64,000 nt of DNA from JASHSH01 sp036490215 (GCA_036490215.1 DASXEH010000081.1:1-64000); one strand, 5' to 3'. Shown: positions 40,870 through 50,840, numbered from the stretch's first letter. Numbers and translations are program-made. The notes: a model not told the origin generated them from the sequence alone.

Positions 40870-42303
40870 TCAAACCGCCGTGCCGCCTACCGTCAATCCA
40901 TCGATGCGCAGAGTCGGCTGACCGACGCCCACCGGCACGCCCTGGCCATCCTTGCCGCAGGTGCCAATGCCGTCATCGAGCTTCATGTCGTTGCCGATCA
41001 TCGACACGCGCGTCAACGCATCGGGTCCGTTGCCGATCAGCGTGGCACCCTTGACCGGTGCGCCCAGCTTGCCGTCTTCGATCAGATAGGCCTCGGTGGC
41101 CGAGAAGACGAACTTGCCATTGGTGATATCGACCTGACCGCCGCCGAATTGCACGGCATAGATGCCCTTCTTCACCGAACGCAGGATCTCTTCCGGCTCG
41201 TGTTTGCCGCCCAGCATGAAGGTGTTGGTCATCCGCGGCATCGGATGATGGGCATAGGATTCGCGCCGCCCGTTGCCGGTAGACTTCGTCTTCATCAACC
41301 GCGCGTTCATGCGGTCGAAGATATAGCCGGTGAGAATGCCGTCTTCGATCAGCACCGCACGGCCTGAAGGCGTGCCTTCGTCGTCGATGGTGATCGAACC
41401 GCGGCGATCGGGAATCGTGCCGTCATCGATCACGGTCACGCCGGGCGAGGCTACGCGCTGGCCGATCTTGCCCGAGAACGCCGAAGTGCCCTTGCGGTTG
41501 AAATCGCCCTCGAGCCCATGGCCGACCGCTTCGTGCAGCAGAATACCGGGCCAGCCCGAGCCGAGTACGACCGTCATGTCGCCGGCCGGTGCGGAAACCG
41601 AATTGAGATTAACGTTGCCCTGACGGATCGCCTCGTCGGCCGCCGCCTTCCAGGTCTCGGGCATAAACAAGCGATCATAGATCGTACGGCCGCCGGTGCC
41701 ATAGCTGCCGGTTTCCATACGCTCGCCATCGGCCATCATCACTGCGACATTGAGCCGCACCAGTGGCCGCACATCGGAGGCATGGGTGCCATCGGCGCGC
41801 ACGATGCGCACCGCCTGCCACGAACCGAGCAGCGACGCCATCACCTGCTTTACCCGCGGATCCTTGGCCCGGGCATAAGCGTCGATCTCGTTGAGCAGCG
41901 CCACCTTCTGCTCGAAGGGAATCAGCGAGAGCGGATTCGAATCCGTATAGAGCACGCGATTGGTGCCGATCGGCGCTTCGGCCATCGTGCCGCTGTGTCC
42001 CGCGCGCACGGCGCGTACCGTCTCGCTCGCGCGCTTCAGCGCCGCTTCGTCCAAGGTGCCCGCATGGGCATAGCCAGTCGCCTCGCCCGAGACCGAACGC
42101 AGGCCGAAACCTTGCGATGTGTCAAAGCTCGCGCTTTTGATCTTGCCATCGTCGAGCGCCACGCTTTCCGATTGGCGATATTCGAGGAACAACTCGCCGT
42201 CATCGCACCCCGACAGCGCATCCGCCACGGTGTGGTCGACCACCTTTCGGTCCAGGCCAGCACGGGCGAAAAACAAGTCCTCGGTCACGGCATCATGGGG
42301 CAT
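40870..42303 (-). CDS. tldD: Metalloprotease TldD
   Basis: A 477-aa zinc protease subunit that, with TldE/PmbA, degrades unfolded or modified peptides (microcin B17 leader, CcdA antitoxin in E. coli). The zinc motif HEAVGH is at residues 257-262 in LLHEAVGHGLEGD. C-terminal family markers are SYAHHPMPRMTNTFM and GTCGKDGQGVPVGVGQPTLRI. Full length. No tldE gene is adjacent; in many alphaproteobacteria it lies elsewhere. Confidence 0.95.
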   Translation of the reverse strand: MPHDAVTEDLFFARAGLDRKVVDHTVADALSGCDDGELFLEYRQSESVALDDGKIKSASFDTSQGFGLRSVSGEATGYAHAGTLDEAALKRASETVRAVRAGHSGTMAEAPIGTNRVLYTDSNPLSLIPFEQKVALLNEIDAYARAKDPRVKQVMASLLGSWQAVRIVRADGTHASDVRPLVRLNVAVMMADGERMETGSYGTGGRTIYDRLFMPETWKAAADEAIRQGNVNLNSVSAPAGDMTVVLGSGWPGILLHEAVGHGLEGDFNRKGTSAFSGKIGQRVASPGVTVIDDGTIPDRRGSITIDDEGTPSGRAVLIEDGILTGYIFDRMNARLMKTKSTGNGRRESYAHHPMPRMTNTFMLGGKHEPEEILRSVKKGIYAVQFGGGQVDITNGKFVFSATEAYLIEDGKLGAPVKGATLIGNGPDALTRVSMIGNDMKLDDGIGTCGKDGQGVPVGVGQPTLRIDGLTVGGTAV

Positions 42304-42388
42304 GACATATCCTTAAAAGTAGGCGCTGGGTGGTCGCTAAGATGTATGGACCGGGAGGGCCGATAGCAAGGGCGATCGACTCCCGCCG

Positions 42389-43174
42389 TCAGGGCTCCGG
42401 AAAAAGCGAATCTGTGCGATCCAACAAGCGGTAAGCGACCAAGCCGATCCATTCATGGACTCCACCGTCCAACCGCTGAAAGCGCAATCCGGGGCTGCTG
42501 AAGGGCGATTCGTCGCCGGCCTTGTACCCGACAGGCCATGGCAACACCGGCCAGCCGACGCGCCGGAAGATACCCACCGAGCGTGGCATATGCTGCGCCG
42601 AGGTGACCAAAACCCAGACCTCGCCCGGCTGCGGCTTCATCAGGCCTTTGGAGTCGACCGCGTTTTCGAAGGTATTGCGTGAACGGTCCTCGAACACGAT
42701 GCGGCTGGTATCGAGCCCGAGTTCGCCCAACAACGCCTTGGCGGCCTCGGCCTCGGGCGGCGCACCGGGCAGGATCGAGGGCGAACCGCCGGTGAAGATC
42801 AGCTTCGCATCGGGATAGAGCCGCGCGAGCATCGCGAAGGCCGTGAAGCGCTCGGCCGCGTCGTTGAGCGAGGGCATGCCGTGCAGCACCGTCAAATCCG
42901 GATCGACCGCCCCGCCCAGCACGATAATGCCGTCCACATGCTTCGGCATCTCGTGAATCGCCGGGAAGCGCTCCTCAAGCGGCGTCAGCAGCCAGGAATC
43001 AAGCGGCAGGACCGCGATCGCGAACAGGCTGAACGCACCGACGCCGAGAAACCAGCGGCCCAGGCGATGCCGCGGCCGCCACAATGTCAGTGCCGTGCCG
43101 ATCACCATGAGCAAGATCAGCAGCACGCTGGGCTTGGCGATCCACCACAGAATCTTCGACAGGATGAACAACAC
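42389..43174 (-). CDS. YdcF/ElyC-family membrane protein
   Basis: A 261-aa protein with two N-terminal membrane helices (about residues 12-28 and 36-58 in the shortened form) followed by a DUF218-type domain: DGIIVLGGAVDP, LIFTGGSPS, ESKNT-like RSRNTFENA and WVLVTSAQHMPRS. Members (ElyC, SanA, YdcF) act at the inner membrane in envelope or lipid-carrier metabolism. I choose the GTG at 43174 (MLFILSKILWW); an ATG further upstream would overlap the AidB-like gene by over 100 bp. Confidence 0.8.
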   Translation of the reverse strand: MLFILSKILWWIAKPSVLLILLMVIGTALTLWRPRHRLGRWFLGVGAFSLFAIAVLPLDSWLLTPLEERFPAIHEMPKHVDGIIVLGGAVDPDLTVLHGMPSLNDAAERFTAFAMLARLYPDAKLIFTGGSPSILPGAPPEAEAAKALLGELGLDTSRIVFEDRSRNTFENAVDSKGLMKPQPGEVWVLVTSAQHMPRSVGIFRRVGWPVLPWPVGYKAGDESPFSSPGLRFQRLDGGVHEWIGLVAYRLLDRTDSLFPEP

Positions 43175-43193
43175 GCGGGGGGTTACCGTGATC

Positions 43194-44846
43194 TCAGACG
43201 GGACGTGGATGAGCGCGGGCGATGATCGGTTCGAGATCGAGGCCCGATGGCACGGCGCCGAACACGCCGCTGCGGTCTTCCGCCAGACGTGAGGCGCAGA
43301 AGGCATCGGCGACGGCATGCGGCGCGTGGCGCACCAGTAGTGCGGCCTGCAGCGTGAGCACCAGTTTCTCCGTTAAACGGCGCGCGTCTGATTCGTTGGG
43401 AGGGGTCTTGCCAGACAACGCCGTTTCGATCGCGACGATCGACGCGTCGAGGCGCATATCGGCGCCACGCGACGGTCGCAGCTCGGCCAATAAAACATCG
43501 CGCGACTGCGGCGACTTCATCAGCGACCGCAGCACGTCGAGGCACATCACATTGCCCGAGCCTTCCCAGATCGAGTTGACCGGCATCTCGCGATAGATGC
43601 GCGGCATGATGCTTTCTTCGACATAGCCACCACCGCCCAACACTTCCATCGCTTCGCCAGCCAGGATCGGCCCGCGCTTGCAGATCCAATATTTGGCCGC
43701 GGGGGTCAGCAGGCGCAGCAACGTGCCTTCGTTCTCGTCGGCCTGATTGTCGCAGGCCCGCGCCATCCGCAGGCACAAGGCGATCGCCGCTTCGACCTCG
43801 AGCGCGAGATCGGCCAGCACCGCGCGCATCAGTGGCTGATCGACCAGATGTTTCTGGAACACAGAGCGATGCGCAGCGTGATGGACGGCCTGCGACACGG
43901 CTTGGCGCATGATGCCGGTGGTACCGAGCGAACAATCGAGTCGCGTGTAGTTGGCCATCTCGATGATCGTCGGGATGCCGCGCCCTTCCTCGCCCAACCG
44001 CAATGCCCAGGCGCCGGCGAACTCGACCTCGGAACTCGCGTTGGATTTGTTGCCGAGCTTGTCCTTGAGGCGTTGTAGGCGCAGCGCATTGAGCGCGCCA
44101 TCGGGCGTGAAGCGTGGCAGGAAGAAACACGTTATTCCGCCCGGCGCTTGCGCCGTGACGAGAAAACCGTCGCACATCGGCGCGGACAGGAACCATTTGT
44201 GCCCGATTAGGCGATACTCGCGCGCGGTGCCCGCGATCGGTTCGGCACGCGTGGTGTTGGCGCGTACATCCGAACCGCCCTGCTTCTCGGTCAGCCCCAT
44301 CCCGATCATCGCGCCGGTCTTCTCGCCGATCGGCGCGAAGCGACGGTCATAGTGGCGCGAGAAAATGCGCGGCAGCCAGGTTTCGGCGATCTCGGGATCG
44401 CGGCGCAGCGCCGGCACCGAGCCATAGGTCATCGTGGTCGGGCACAGCGATCCGCACTCGACCTGCGCCATCAGCATGAACTTAGCGGCGCGCGATACAT
44501 GGGCGCCAGCTTTCGGCTCGGCCCAGGGTCCCGAATGGACGCCATGCTCGAACAGGATATCGAGCAACGCGTGCCAGGCCGGATGGAACACGACTTCGTC
44601 GCGGCGATGGCCGAACCGGTCGAAGGGCTTCAACTCTGGCGGGTTGGCATTGGCAAGAAACCCAAGCTCGATCGTCTCGGGATCGCCGCAGCGTTTGCCG
44701 AGCACGTGCAACTCATCTGCCGCCCAGCCTGCCCCCTCGCGTGCGACGTCTTCGCGCAATGCCGCATCGGCCTCGAACAGATCGTGGCCCGCGAGCGGCG
44801 GCGGCTGATTGAAGACCTCGTGGGTTTGGAAGGCGGCGGGATCCAT
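43194..44846 (-). CDS. AidB-like acyl-CoA dehydrogenase
   Basis: A 550-aa flavoprotein of the AidB branch of the acyl-CoA dehydrogenase family, whose E. coli member is induced by alkylation stress and binds DNA. The N-terminus HEVFNQPPPLAGHDLFEAD is typical, as are GMGLTEKQGGSDVRANTT, NKSNASSEVEFAGAWALRLGEEGRG and the C-terminal AGEAMEVLGGGGYVEESIMPRIYRE. A sister enzyme could act on isovaleryl-like CoA esters, so the DNA-repair label should be treated with care. It has an ATG start and precedes the YdcF gene by 19 bp on the same strand. Confidence 0.88.
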   Translation of the reverse strand: MDPAAFQTHEVFNQPPPLAGHDLFEADAALREDVAREGAGWAADELHVLGKRCGDPETIELGFLANANPPELKPFDRFGHRRDEVVFHPAWHALLDILFEHGVHSGPWAEPKAGAHVSRAAKFMLMAQVECGSLCPTTMTYGSVPALRRDPEIAETWLPRIFSRHYDRRFAPIGEKTGAMIGMGLTEKQGGSDVRANTTRAEPIAGTAREYRLIGHKWFLSAPMCDGFLVTAQAPGGITCFFLPRFTPDGALNALRLQRLKDKLGNKSNASSEVEFAGAWALRLGEEGRGIPTIIEMANYTRLDCSLGTTGIMRQAVSQAVHHAAHRSVFQKHLVDQPLMRAVLADLALEVEAAIALCLRMARACDNQADENEGTLLRLLTPAAKYWICKRGPILAGEAMEVLGGGGYVEESIMPRIYREMPVNSIWEGSGNVMCLDVLRSLMKSPQSRDVLLAELRPSRGADMRLDASIVAIETALSGKTPPNESDARRLTEKLVLTLQAALLVRHAPHAVADAFCASRLAEDRSGVFGAVPSGLDLEPIIARAHPRPV

Positions 44847-44949
44847 GGGTCTCTCTGCGATAGAATATGGAAGCTTAGAGGACTCGCATCGGCCTGTCAG
44901 GCATCCCGCGGCATGTCAGCGGGGACCGTATCGTGACCGAAGGAGCGCC

Positions 44950-45546
44950 TCAGCTGAGGTCGCCGGGCCTGTGCGCGATGATCGCGAAACGGTCGGCGAG
45001 TTCGGCCAAGGCGACATCGTGAATCATCGCCGCCGGAAGCACGCCGCCTTTGCCGTCGGGCAGATCGCGCGTGCCGCAGGCTGACGCATCGATGATGGCG
45101 CGGAAGCCGAGATCGAGCGCCGCGCGCGCCGTCGAGCTGACGCACATATGCGTCATGAAGCCGGCGAAAATCACCGTCTTGCGGCCTGTCGCTGCCAGAC
45201 GCGCTTGAAGATCGGTGCCGGCGAAGGAATTGGGCAGGCCTTTCTCGACCACCGCTTCGTCAGTGGTCGGCGTCAACGCCGCGACGATCTGGCCACGTTC
45301 GGCCGCGCGATCGAACAGGCCACCGGCACGCCCTTTATGCGCGACGTGAACGACCGGCGCGCCGCCGTCACGGGCCGCTCGCAGCAGGCGTGCGGCATTG
45401 TCGATGGCCGGTTCTGCGCCACTCACGACAATCGGCCCCTGCAGATACTCGTTCTGGATGTCGATCAAGACGAGACAGGCATCTTTGATCTTCGGCAGGC
45501 TCAGATCGGCGCCCGCGAGTTCCAGCAAGGTCTTGGCTTCGGCCAT
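44950..45546 (-). CDS. Isochorismatase-family cysteine hydrolase
   Basis: A 198-aa hydrolase of the isochorismatase/nicotinamidase-like superfamily. The catalytic triad is visible: D29 (LIDIQN), K102 (VEKGLPNSF) and C135 (THMCVSSTAR). Typical substrates are amides, ureides or isochorismate; none can be assigned here. The family's cis-peptide region before Cys (FAGFMTHMC) is intact. The gene stands between the AidB-like gene and a divergent MFS gene, each with its own spacing, so it is probably monocistronic. Confidence 0.85.
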   Translation of the reverse strand: MAEAKTLLELAGADLSLPKIKDACLVLIDIQNEYLQGPIVVSGAEPAIDNAARLLRAARDGGAPVVHVAHKGRAGGLFDRAAERGQIVAALTPTTDEAVVEKGLPNSFAGTDLQARLAATGRKTVIFAGFMTHMCVSSTARAALDLGFRAIIDASACGTRDLPDGKGGVLPAAMIHDVALAELADRFAIIAHRPGDLS

Positions 45547-45696
45547 CTCGGTTTCTCTCCCGTCGGTTTCATTCTGTTCTAGCGCAGCGCCACGGACGAG
45601 TCATGCCGGCCGTTCCGATCGTTTGCTTGGCGGGCTCGGGCTTTGCGCCTATGGTGACGATCCGTTTTGCAGCGCCTCACGTTCCATTTCCATTCG

Positions 45697-46914
45697 ATGA
45701 CCGATAGCACCGCCACCGCCGCTCCCTCGCGCGTCCGCAGCACCGCCTTGCTGGCGGCCAGTTTCATGCTGCTGGGCTGCAATCTGCGGCCGGCCTTCTC
45801 GAGCCTTGGCCCGGTTCTGCCTGAAATCATGCGCGATACCGGCATCGGCACGCTGGGCGCCAGCATCCTGTCGACGGCGCCCGTGCTCTGCCTCGGCATT
45901 TTCGGGCCGCTGGCACCCAGGATCGCGCGGCGCTGGGGCATGGAGCGGACCGTGCTGATTTTCCTGCTGGTGCTCGCCATCGGCACGGGGATGCGCGGGT
46001 TGAGCGGCACCATTCCTCTTTTCGTCGGGTCGATTCTCGGCGGCATTGGGATCGGCATCATCAACGTGCTCGTGCCCGGGCTGATCAAGCGCGACTTCCC
46101 CAAGCACATTTCGCTGATGCTGGGCGTGCACGCGATGATGCTTTGCGCCGGCGGCGCGTTGGGCGCGGGCGCAGCGGTGCCGCTGGAACACGGTTTCAAC
46201 GGATCGTGGGCCGCGTCGCTGGGCTTCTGGGGCCTGCCGGCATTAGCGTCGTTCCTGCTCTGGCTGCCGCTGGTACCCAAGCGCAGCGCGGAAGCCCGGC
46301 GCGTCGTGGCTCGCGTGCGCGGCTTGTGGCGCGACAAGCTCGCCTGGCAGGTGACGCTGTTCATGGCGTTCCAGTCGGCCGTGTTCTACGCCGGTCTCGG
46401 TTGGTTGCCGCCGATCTTGCGCGAACGCGGACTGAGCCCCGAAGACGCCGGTCTGGTCGTGTCGATCTCGATCGTGATCCAGCTCGGTTCGTCTTTCGTA
46501 GCCCCGCCCCTCGCCGCGCTGGGCCGCGATCAGCGATGGTCAGTCGTCATCTCCGAAGTGCTGCTGGGCGTGGGCGTATTGGGTTGCCTGTTCGCGCCGA
46601 TCTCGTGGATCTGGGTGAACGCGGTGACCCTTGGCCTTGGCCAAGGCGCCGTCTTCGCCCTGGCGCTCAGCATGATCGTATTGCGCTCGCGCGATTCCCA
46701 TATCGCCGCCGAACTCTCCAGTATGGTTCAAGGCGTCGGCTACACCGTGGCGTCAAGCGCCTCGCTGGTCACTGGATTGATCTATGGCTCCGCCGGCGGG
46801 CTCGTTGCTGTGGGCGTTCTTTTTGCGATTCTGGTCGTCGCCGGCACGGTCTTCGGATGGGGTGCCGGGCGGAATCGGTTCGTGAACGTCACGCTCAGTA
46901 CCCCCGAAGCCTGA
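45697..46914 (+). CDS. CynX/NimT-type MFS transporter
   Basis: A 405-aa inner-membrane carrier with twelve hydrophobic segments. It shows the CynX/NimT family pattern: a first helix with GCNLRPAFSSLGPVLPEI, then SILSTAPVLCLGIFGPLAPRIARRWG, and a second half with FYAGLGWLPPILRERGLSPEDAG. Known relatives export cyanate-related compounds or confer nitroimidazole resistance. The start is set at the ATG at 45697; a TTG 30 bp upstream is possible, and neither has a clear ribosome site. Divergent from the cysteine hydrolase gene. Confidence 0.85.
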   Translation: MTDSTATAAPSRVRSTALLAASFMLLGCNLRPAFSSLGPVLPEIMRDTGIGTLGASILSTAPVLCLGIFGPLAPRIARRWGMERTVLIFLLVLAIGTGMRGLSGTIPLFVGSILGGIGIGIINVLVPGLIKRDFPKHISLMLGVHAMMLCAGGALGAGAAVPLEHGFNGSWAASLGFWGLPALASFLLWLPLVPKRSAEARRVVARVRGLWRDKLAWQVTLFMAFQSAVFYAGLGWLPPILRERGLSPEDAGLVVSISIVIQLGSSFVAPPLAALGRDQRWSVVISEVLLGVGVLGCLFAPISWIWVNAVTLGLGQGAVFALALSMIVLRSRDSHIAAELSSMVQGVGYTVASSASLVTGLIYGSAGGLVAVGVLFAILVVAGTVFGWGAGRNRFVNVTLSTPEA

Positions 46915-47183
46915 GCGACAAGATTACAAAATTCGCTACTTCAGTTGCGAATTTATCGATTTCTAACCCAGCCCCGGATCGGAAATTCCTATAAGATCAT
47001 CCTGTAGGTGACTTGGACTCCATGTTTTTGGTACGATTCCAGGTCTCTTGATCTGCAGGGGCGAAGCTAGGGTCTTAACGTCTATGCGCAAGCCCGCCAA
47101 CGGTCACGGTTTCGTGATCCCGGGTCGGAATCCCGCACCCGATGCTCAAACCATCCGTGTGATCGGTGCCCGCTAACATCCCC

Positions 47184-49781
47184 ATGGATACCCGCGCGCC
47201 TTCGGTGCGGCGGATCGGCAAGAGACTCAGCGCTGCGGTTCTGCTGGTGTCCGCTGTGCTTTTCGCAGTCCCGCAGATCGGTTTTGCCGCCGGCGAACCG
47301 GCCGCAACAGGAACATCGTCGTCAAAGCAAGACAGCAAGCTTTCTCCCGTTGCGCCGACCACGCCGAAAGGGCGCGGCGCGGCGCCAGCGAACAGCGCGC
47401 CTGCCGCCGCCGCGGCAGCGCAGACGGGCAAACCCGCGAGCCCGACGGGCAGTTTCAGTATCAGCGTGCCGTGGGATCAGCCGGTCGGCGCCGCGATCTT
47501 CCAGCGCGCCGGCTATCTCTGGATCGTCTTCGACCGCCACCAGGACGTCGATATCAAATTGCTGCGACGCCTCGGCGGTGAAGCGGTGACCTTCGCCGAA
47601 CAGATGCCGAGTAAATCGACGACGATCCTGCGTCTGATCCTAAACCCGGAATACAAACCCAGCGTGCGCCGCGACGGGTTGCTATGGGTGGTCGATCTGA
47701 CCGGCGAAGCAATCCCGCCCGCCAATCCCATCGATGTGCAGGCGCCGGTGCCATTGGCCAATGGGACCGGCATGGCGCTCTCGGTGAAAGAGCCCGGCAG
47801 CGTCCTCGACTTCGTCGACCCCGAAGTCGGCGACACGATCGTTGTCGTGCCCGTGGGGCAGACGAGTTCCGGCGTTTACCCCGGCCGCGATTCGCCCGAT
47901 CTACAACTGTTGCAGACGCTGCAGGGCATCGCCATCGTGCCGCATACTGATGCGATCGATGTGAAGACTTCGCGCTCGGGCGTCACCATCGCCATGCCTG
48001 GCGGCGCCAGCTTGGCGCTGACGGCCTCGGCCGCAGCACCCAAAGCCGGCGCCGAAGCTCCCACTGGCACCGGCCTTTTCGATATCCCCGGTTGGCGCGG
48101 CGATGGCGACAAGGACTTCGAAAAAGCCGCCAAGGCGGTTGAAGACCGGATGCAAGAACTGTCGGCCAGCCAGGTCGGCCCCGCCGATCTCCGTGCCGCT
48201 CAATTCTATTTTGCCAATGGCTATGCGGCCGAATGTCTCGGCTATCTACGTCTGGCCGCGCAGACCGAACCGACCATGGTCGAGACCGCGCCGTTCCGCT
48301 CGCTGCGCGGCGCCTGCACTTTCATGATGGGCCGCTGGCAAGACGCGCAGGCCGATCTCGATAATCCGCTGCTCAAGGAAGACGCCGAAGCGCAGTTGTG
48401 GCGCGCGGCCGCGCATGCCGAACCGATCGACAAGCCCGGCGACTGGGATAAACCCCTCGCCCTCGGCCTGCCGCTGATCAAGAACTATCCGCGCCGGCTG
48501 AAATGGCCGATGGCTGAGATCATCGCCAAGGCAGCGCTGGCGGCCGGCGACGATGCCACAGCGCGCGATGCGATCGGCATCATGGCCGATCTGGCGCAGC
48601 GGCCGGAGGAGAAGAACGAAGTCGATTATCTGACCGGCTCGCTCGAAGAGTTGAAGGGCCAGTTCGATCGCGCCATCGCCAATTACGACCGCGTCAAGGA
48701 TGGCGACAGCCGCGAATATCGCGCCCGCGCCGGTGTGGCGGAAACCGAACTGTTGCTGCGCACCAAGAAGATCACCGCGAAAGAAGCGGCCGAGCGCTTG
48801 GATCATCTGCGCTTCTCGTGGCGCGAAGGCGATTTCGAATTCAATCTGCTGAAGCGCCTGGCGGAACTGCAGATCGAAGCGCAGGAATATCCCGAGGCGC
48901 TGCGCACCATGCGCACCATTTCGGCCAACTATGCCGAAAACCCCGCGGTCAGCCAGGTGCGGACCATGTCGGCCGACACGTTCCGCAAGCTCTATCTCGA
49001 CGGCGCCGCCGATTCGATGACGCCGGTGGCCGCCATCGGCCTGTTCGACGAATTCCGCGAGCTGACGCCGCCCGGCCCCGATGGCGACGAGATGATCCGC
49101 AAATTGGCCGATCGTCTGGTGAAGGTGGATCTGCTCGACCGCGCCTCGGCGCTGCTCAAATACGAGATCGCCTATCGCCTGAAGGCGGTCGATAAGGCAC
49201 GTGTCGGCGCGCGTCTGGCGCTGCTCGACTTGCTCGACAAACGCCCGGCCGATGCCGTGGAGGCGATCAAGATCAGCGATGTCGAGGGCCTACCGCCGGA
49301 ACTCGTCGACCAGCGCCGCCACATTCTCGCGCGGGCACTCGCCGATGTCGATCGTGGCCCCGACGCGATCACCGCACTGAAGGACGACAAGACCGAGGAA
49401 GGTGGCGAGCTGCGGGCCGAGATTTATATGCACGATAAGAGCTGGGCCGATGCTGCCGATGCCTTCTCGGCGTTGGTGCCCGAACCCGAACGCGGCGACA
49501 AGTTCTCCGAAACCCAGGCGCAGTTCGTGTTGGATTGGGCCGTCGCCCTGACCTTGGGCAAGGACGATCGCGGCCTGGCCACGCTGCGCCGCGTTTACGG
49601 ACCAGCGATGACCGGCACTTCGCTGCAAGCCGCTTTCGATCTGCTGACCAGCGCGCCCGACAAACAGCTGACCGACTTCCCCGGCCTCGCCGCGAAGATC
49701 AAACAGGCTCAGGCCTTCAAGACCTTCCTGACTGTGTATAAAGAAAAAGTCGCCTCATCAGGGCTTTCCAGCATCAACTGA
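47184..49781 (+). CDS. Large secreted TPR-repeat protein of unknown function
   Basis: An 865-aa protein from the ATG at 47184; a GTG at 47166 is an alternative and neither has a good ribosome site. Residues 1-35 look like a signal peptide (SAAVLLVSAVLFAVPQIGFA). Next is a Pro/Ala/Thr-rich linker, then a beta-rich domain (ISVPWDQPVGAAIFQRAGYLWIVFDRH to LLWVVDLTGEA). From about residue 310 to the end it is all helical repeats of TPR or Sel1-like form (FYFANGYAAECLGYLRLA, YLTGSLEELKGQFDRAIANYDRV). I do not know a named function; the fold suggests envelope scaffolding or complex assembly. Related proteins occur in Rhodospirillales, sometimes near motility genes, but this is memory, not proof. Confidence 0.65.
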   Translation: MDTRAPSVRRIGKRLSAAVLLVSAVLFAVPQIGFAAGEPAATGTSSSKQDSKLSPVAPTTPKGRGAAPANSAPAAAAAAQTGKPASPTGSFSISVPWDQPVGAAIFQRAGYLWIVFDRHQDVDIKLLRRLGGEAVTFAEQMPSKSTTILRLILNPEYKPSVRRDGLLWVVDLTGEAIPPANPIDVQAPVPLANGTGMALSVKEPGSVLDFVDPEVGDTIVVVPVGQTSSGVYPGRDSPDLQLLQTLQGIAIVPHTDAIDVKTSRSGVTIAMPGGASLALTASAAAPKAGAEAPTGTGLFDIPGWRGDGDKDFEKAAKAVEDRMQELSASQVGPADLRAAQFYFANGYAAECLGYLRLAAQTEPTMVETAPFRSLRGACTFMMGRWQDAQADLDNPLLKEDAEAQLWRAAAHAEPIDKPGDWDKPLALGLPLIKNYPRRLKWPMAEIIAKAALAAGDDATARDAIGIMADLAQRPEEKNEVDYLTGSLEELKGQFDRAIANYDRVKDGDSREYRARAGVAETELLLRTKKITAKEAAERLDHLRFSWREGDFEFNLLKRLAELQIEAQEYPEALRTMRTISANYAENPAVSQVRTMSADTFRKLYLDGAADSMTPVAAIGLFDEFRELTPPGPDGDEMIRKLADRLVKVDLLDRASALLKYEIAYRLKAVDKARVGARLALLDLLDKRPADAVEAIKISDVEGLPPELVDQRRHILARALADVDRGPDAITALKDDKTEEGGELRAEIYMHDKSWADAADAFSALVPEPERGDKFSETQAQFVLDWAVALTLGKDDRGLATLRRVYGPAMTGTSLQAAFDLLTSAPDKQLTDFPGLAAKIKQAQAFKTFLTVYKEKVASSGLSSIN

Positions 49782-49866
49782 CCTCCGGTAGACACCCGAT
49801 AGACGCGCGGGGTTACGGTTTCCTATAATCCGCACTGACGGACAACCTGTCGCGAGACCCAAGCCT

Positions 49867-50400
49867 GTGTTTGCCGACCTGACTCTCACCCCAAAAGAAG
49901 CCCTGCGCCTCTGTGCGCTGGGAATGGTTGCGGCTGCGCCGATGCGCTATAGCGCGCTGGCCGGGCAGGTTCGGCATTTCTGCGGCAGCATCATGGGCCC
50001 GTCACTCGATCTGATGGGACCGTCGATCGAGCTGCTGCGCTATGAAGCCCTGGTCGAAGCGCGCGATGGCAAGGGCATGGAAGACGACGCGCTGCTGGCC
50101 ATCACCGAAGCCGGGCAACGCGAACTCAAGACCTTGCTGACCGCGCGGGTACGATCGTCATCGGATTTATCGAAACTGGTCGTGGCGCTGAAGTTCCGCT
50201 TCCTGCATCTGCTCGATGCAAGCGAACAAGCGGCGCAGATCGAAATGCTGCGCGACGCAAGCGAGTCGGAACTCGCCCGTCTCGAAGATTTGCGCGATCA
50301 CGAAGCCGCCTCGGGCTCGGCGCTCGATGCCTGGCTCGATCACGATCTCAAACTGCTGCGCCAGCGCATCGTTTGGCTGGAAGCCTTCAAGCCGGCCTAG
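49867..50400 (+). CDS. PadR-like winged-helix protein
   Basis: A 177-aa cytosolic protein. The N-terminal half has a winged-helix look (TPKEALRLCALGMVAAAPMRYSAL, then LLRYEALVEARDGKGMEDDALLAITEAGQRELKTLL), and the C-terminal half is helical like the dimerisation arm of PadR-family regulators (SELARLEDLRDHEAASG, LLRQRIVWLEAF). No cognate target gene is adjacent with an obvious operator. The GTG start at 49867 lacks a strong ribosome site. Its TAG stop overlaps the convergent DUF4864 stop in a shared CTAG. Confidence 0.6.
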   Translation: MFADLTLTPKEALRLCALGMVAAAPMRYSALAGQVRHFCGSIMGPSLDLMGPSIELLRYEALVEARDGKGMEDDALLAITEAGQRELKTLLTARVRSSSDLSKLVVALKFRFLHLLDASEQAAQIEMLRDASESELARLEDLRDHEAASGSALDAWLDHDLKLLRQRIVWLEAFKPA

Positions 50401-50840
50401 GCCTGGAAGCTAGGCCGCAGCACGCAGCCATTGATCAGCCAACTTCCGTCGGCCTCATGCTCCATGAAATAGAGCGCTTCGACCTCAACGCCATCGGGCC
50501 CGGTCAGCAAGACATGCTGCGTCGGCACACCCTCTTGGATATCGACAGCACCGAACGCGACATGGCGTGGTCGATAGACCGGCGCATAGCCATTGCGCAC
50601 CATCAGCATGAAATTGTCGGGCGTGCCGAACATCGCATGAATCTTCGGCGTGGCGTAACCGAACGCCTTGTCGCCATCATCACGCTGGAACGCGGCCAAT
50701 TGACCGGCAACCGCTTGATGAATTGCCGCGGCATCGCCGGCTGAGACCGCATCGTCGGCCCAAACCGGCGACGCGGCCAGGATCATGACGGAACAGAGCG
50801 CGACGGCCAAGTCGCGAACCCAATGGGAAAGGTGACGCAT
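50397..50840 (-). CDS. DUF4864 family secreted protein
   Basis: A 147-aa protein from the ATG at 50840, which has GAGGAGG 7 nt upstream. Residues 1-24 form a signal peptide ending VWADD. The rest matches the DUF4864 pattern: IHQAVAGQLAAFQRDDGDKAFGYATPKIHAMFGTPDNFMLMVRNGYAPVYRPR and a C-terminal WLINGCVLRPSFQA. It is a nuclear-transport-factor-2-like fold by family, probably periplasmic. No biochemical function is known. Confidence 0.82.
   Translation of the reverse strand: MRHLSHWVRDLAVALCSVMILAASPVWADDAVSAGDAAAIHQAVAGQLAAFQRDDGDKAFGYATPKIHAMFGTPDNFMLMVRNGYAPVYRPRHVAFGAVDIQEGVPTQHVLLTGPDGVEVEALYFMEHEADGSWLINGCVLRPSFQA

Noticed and set aside
47029..47043. TGGTACG-N4-CAGGT, a near sigma-54 site before the large TPR gene
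   Set aside because: The invariant GC of the -12 element is GG here, so it fails the strictest part of the consensus.
47050..47150. GGGTCGGAATCCC resembling a tRNA T-arm
   Set aside because: No matching acceptor, D or anticodon arm around it.
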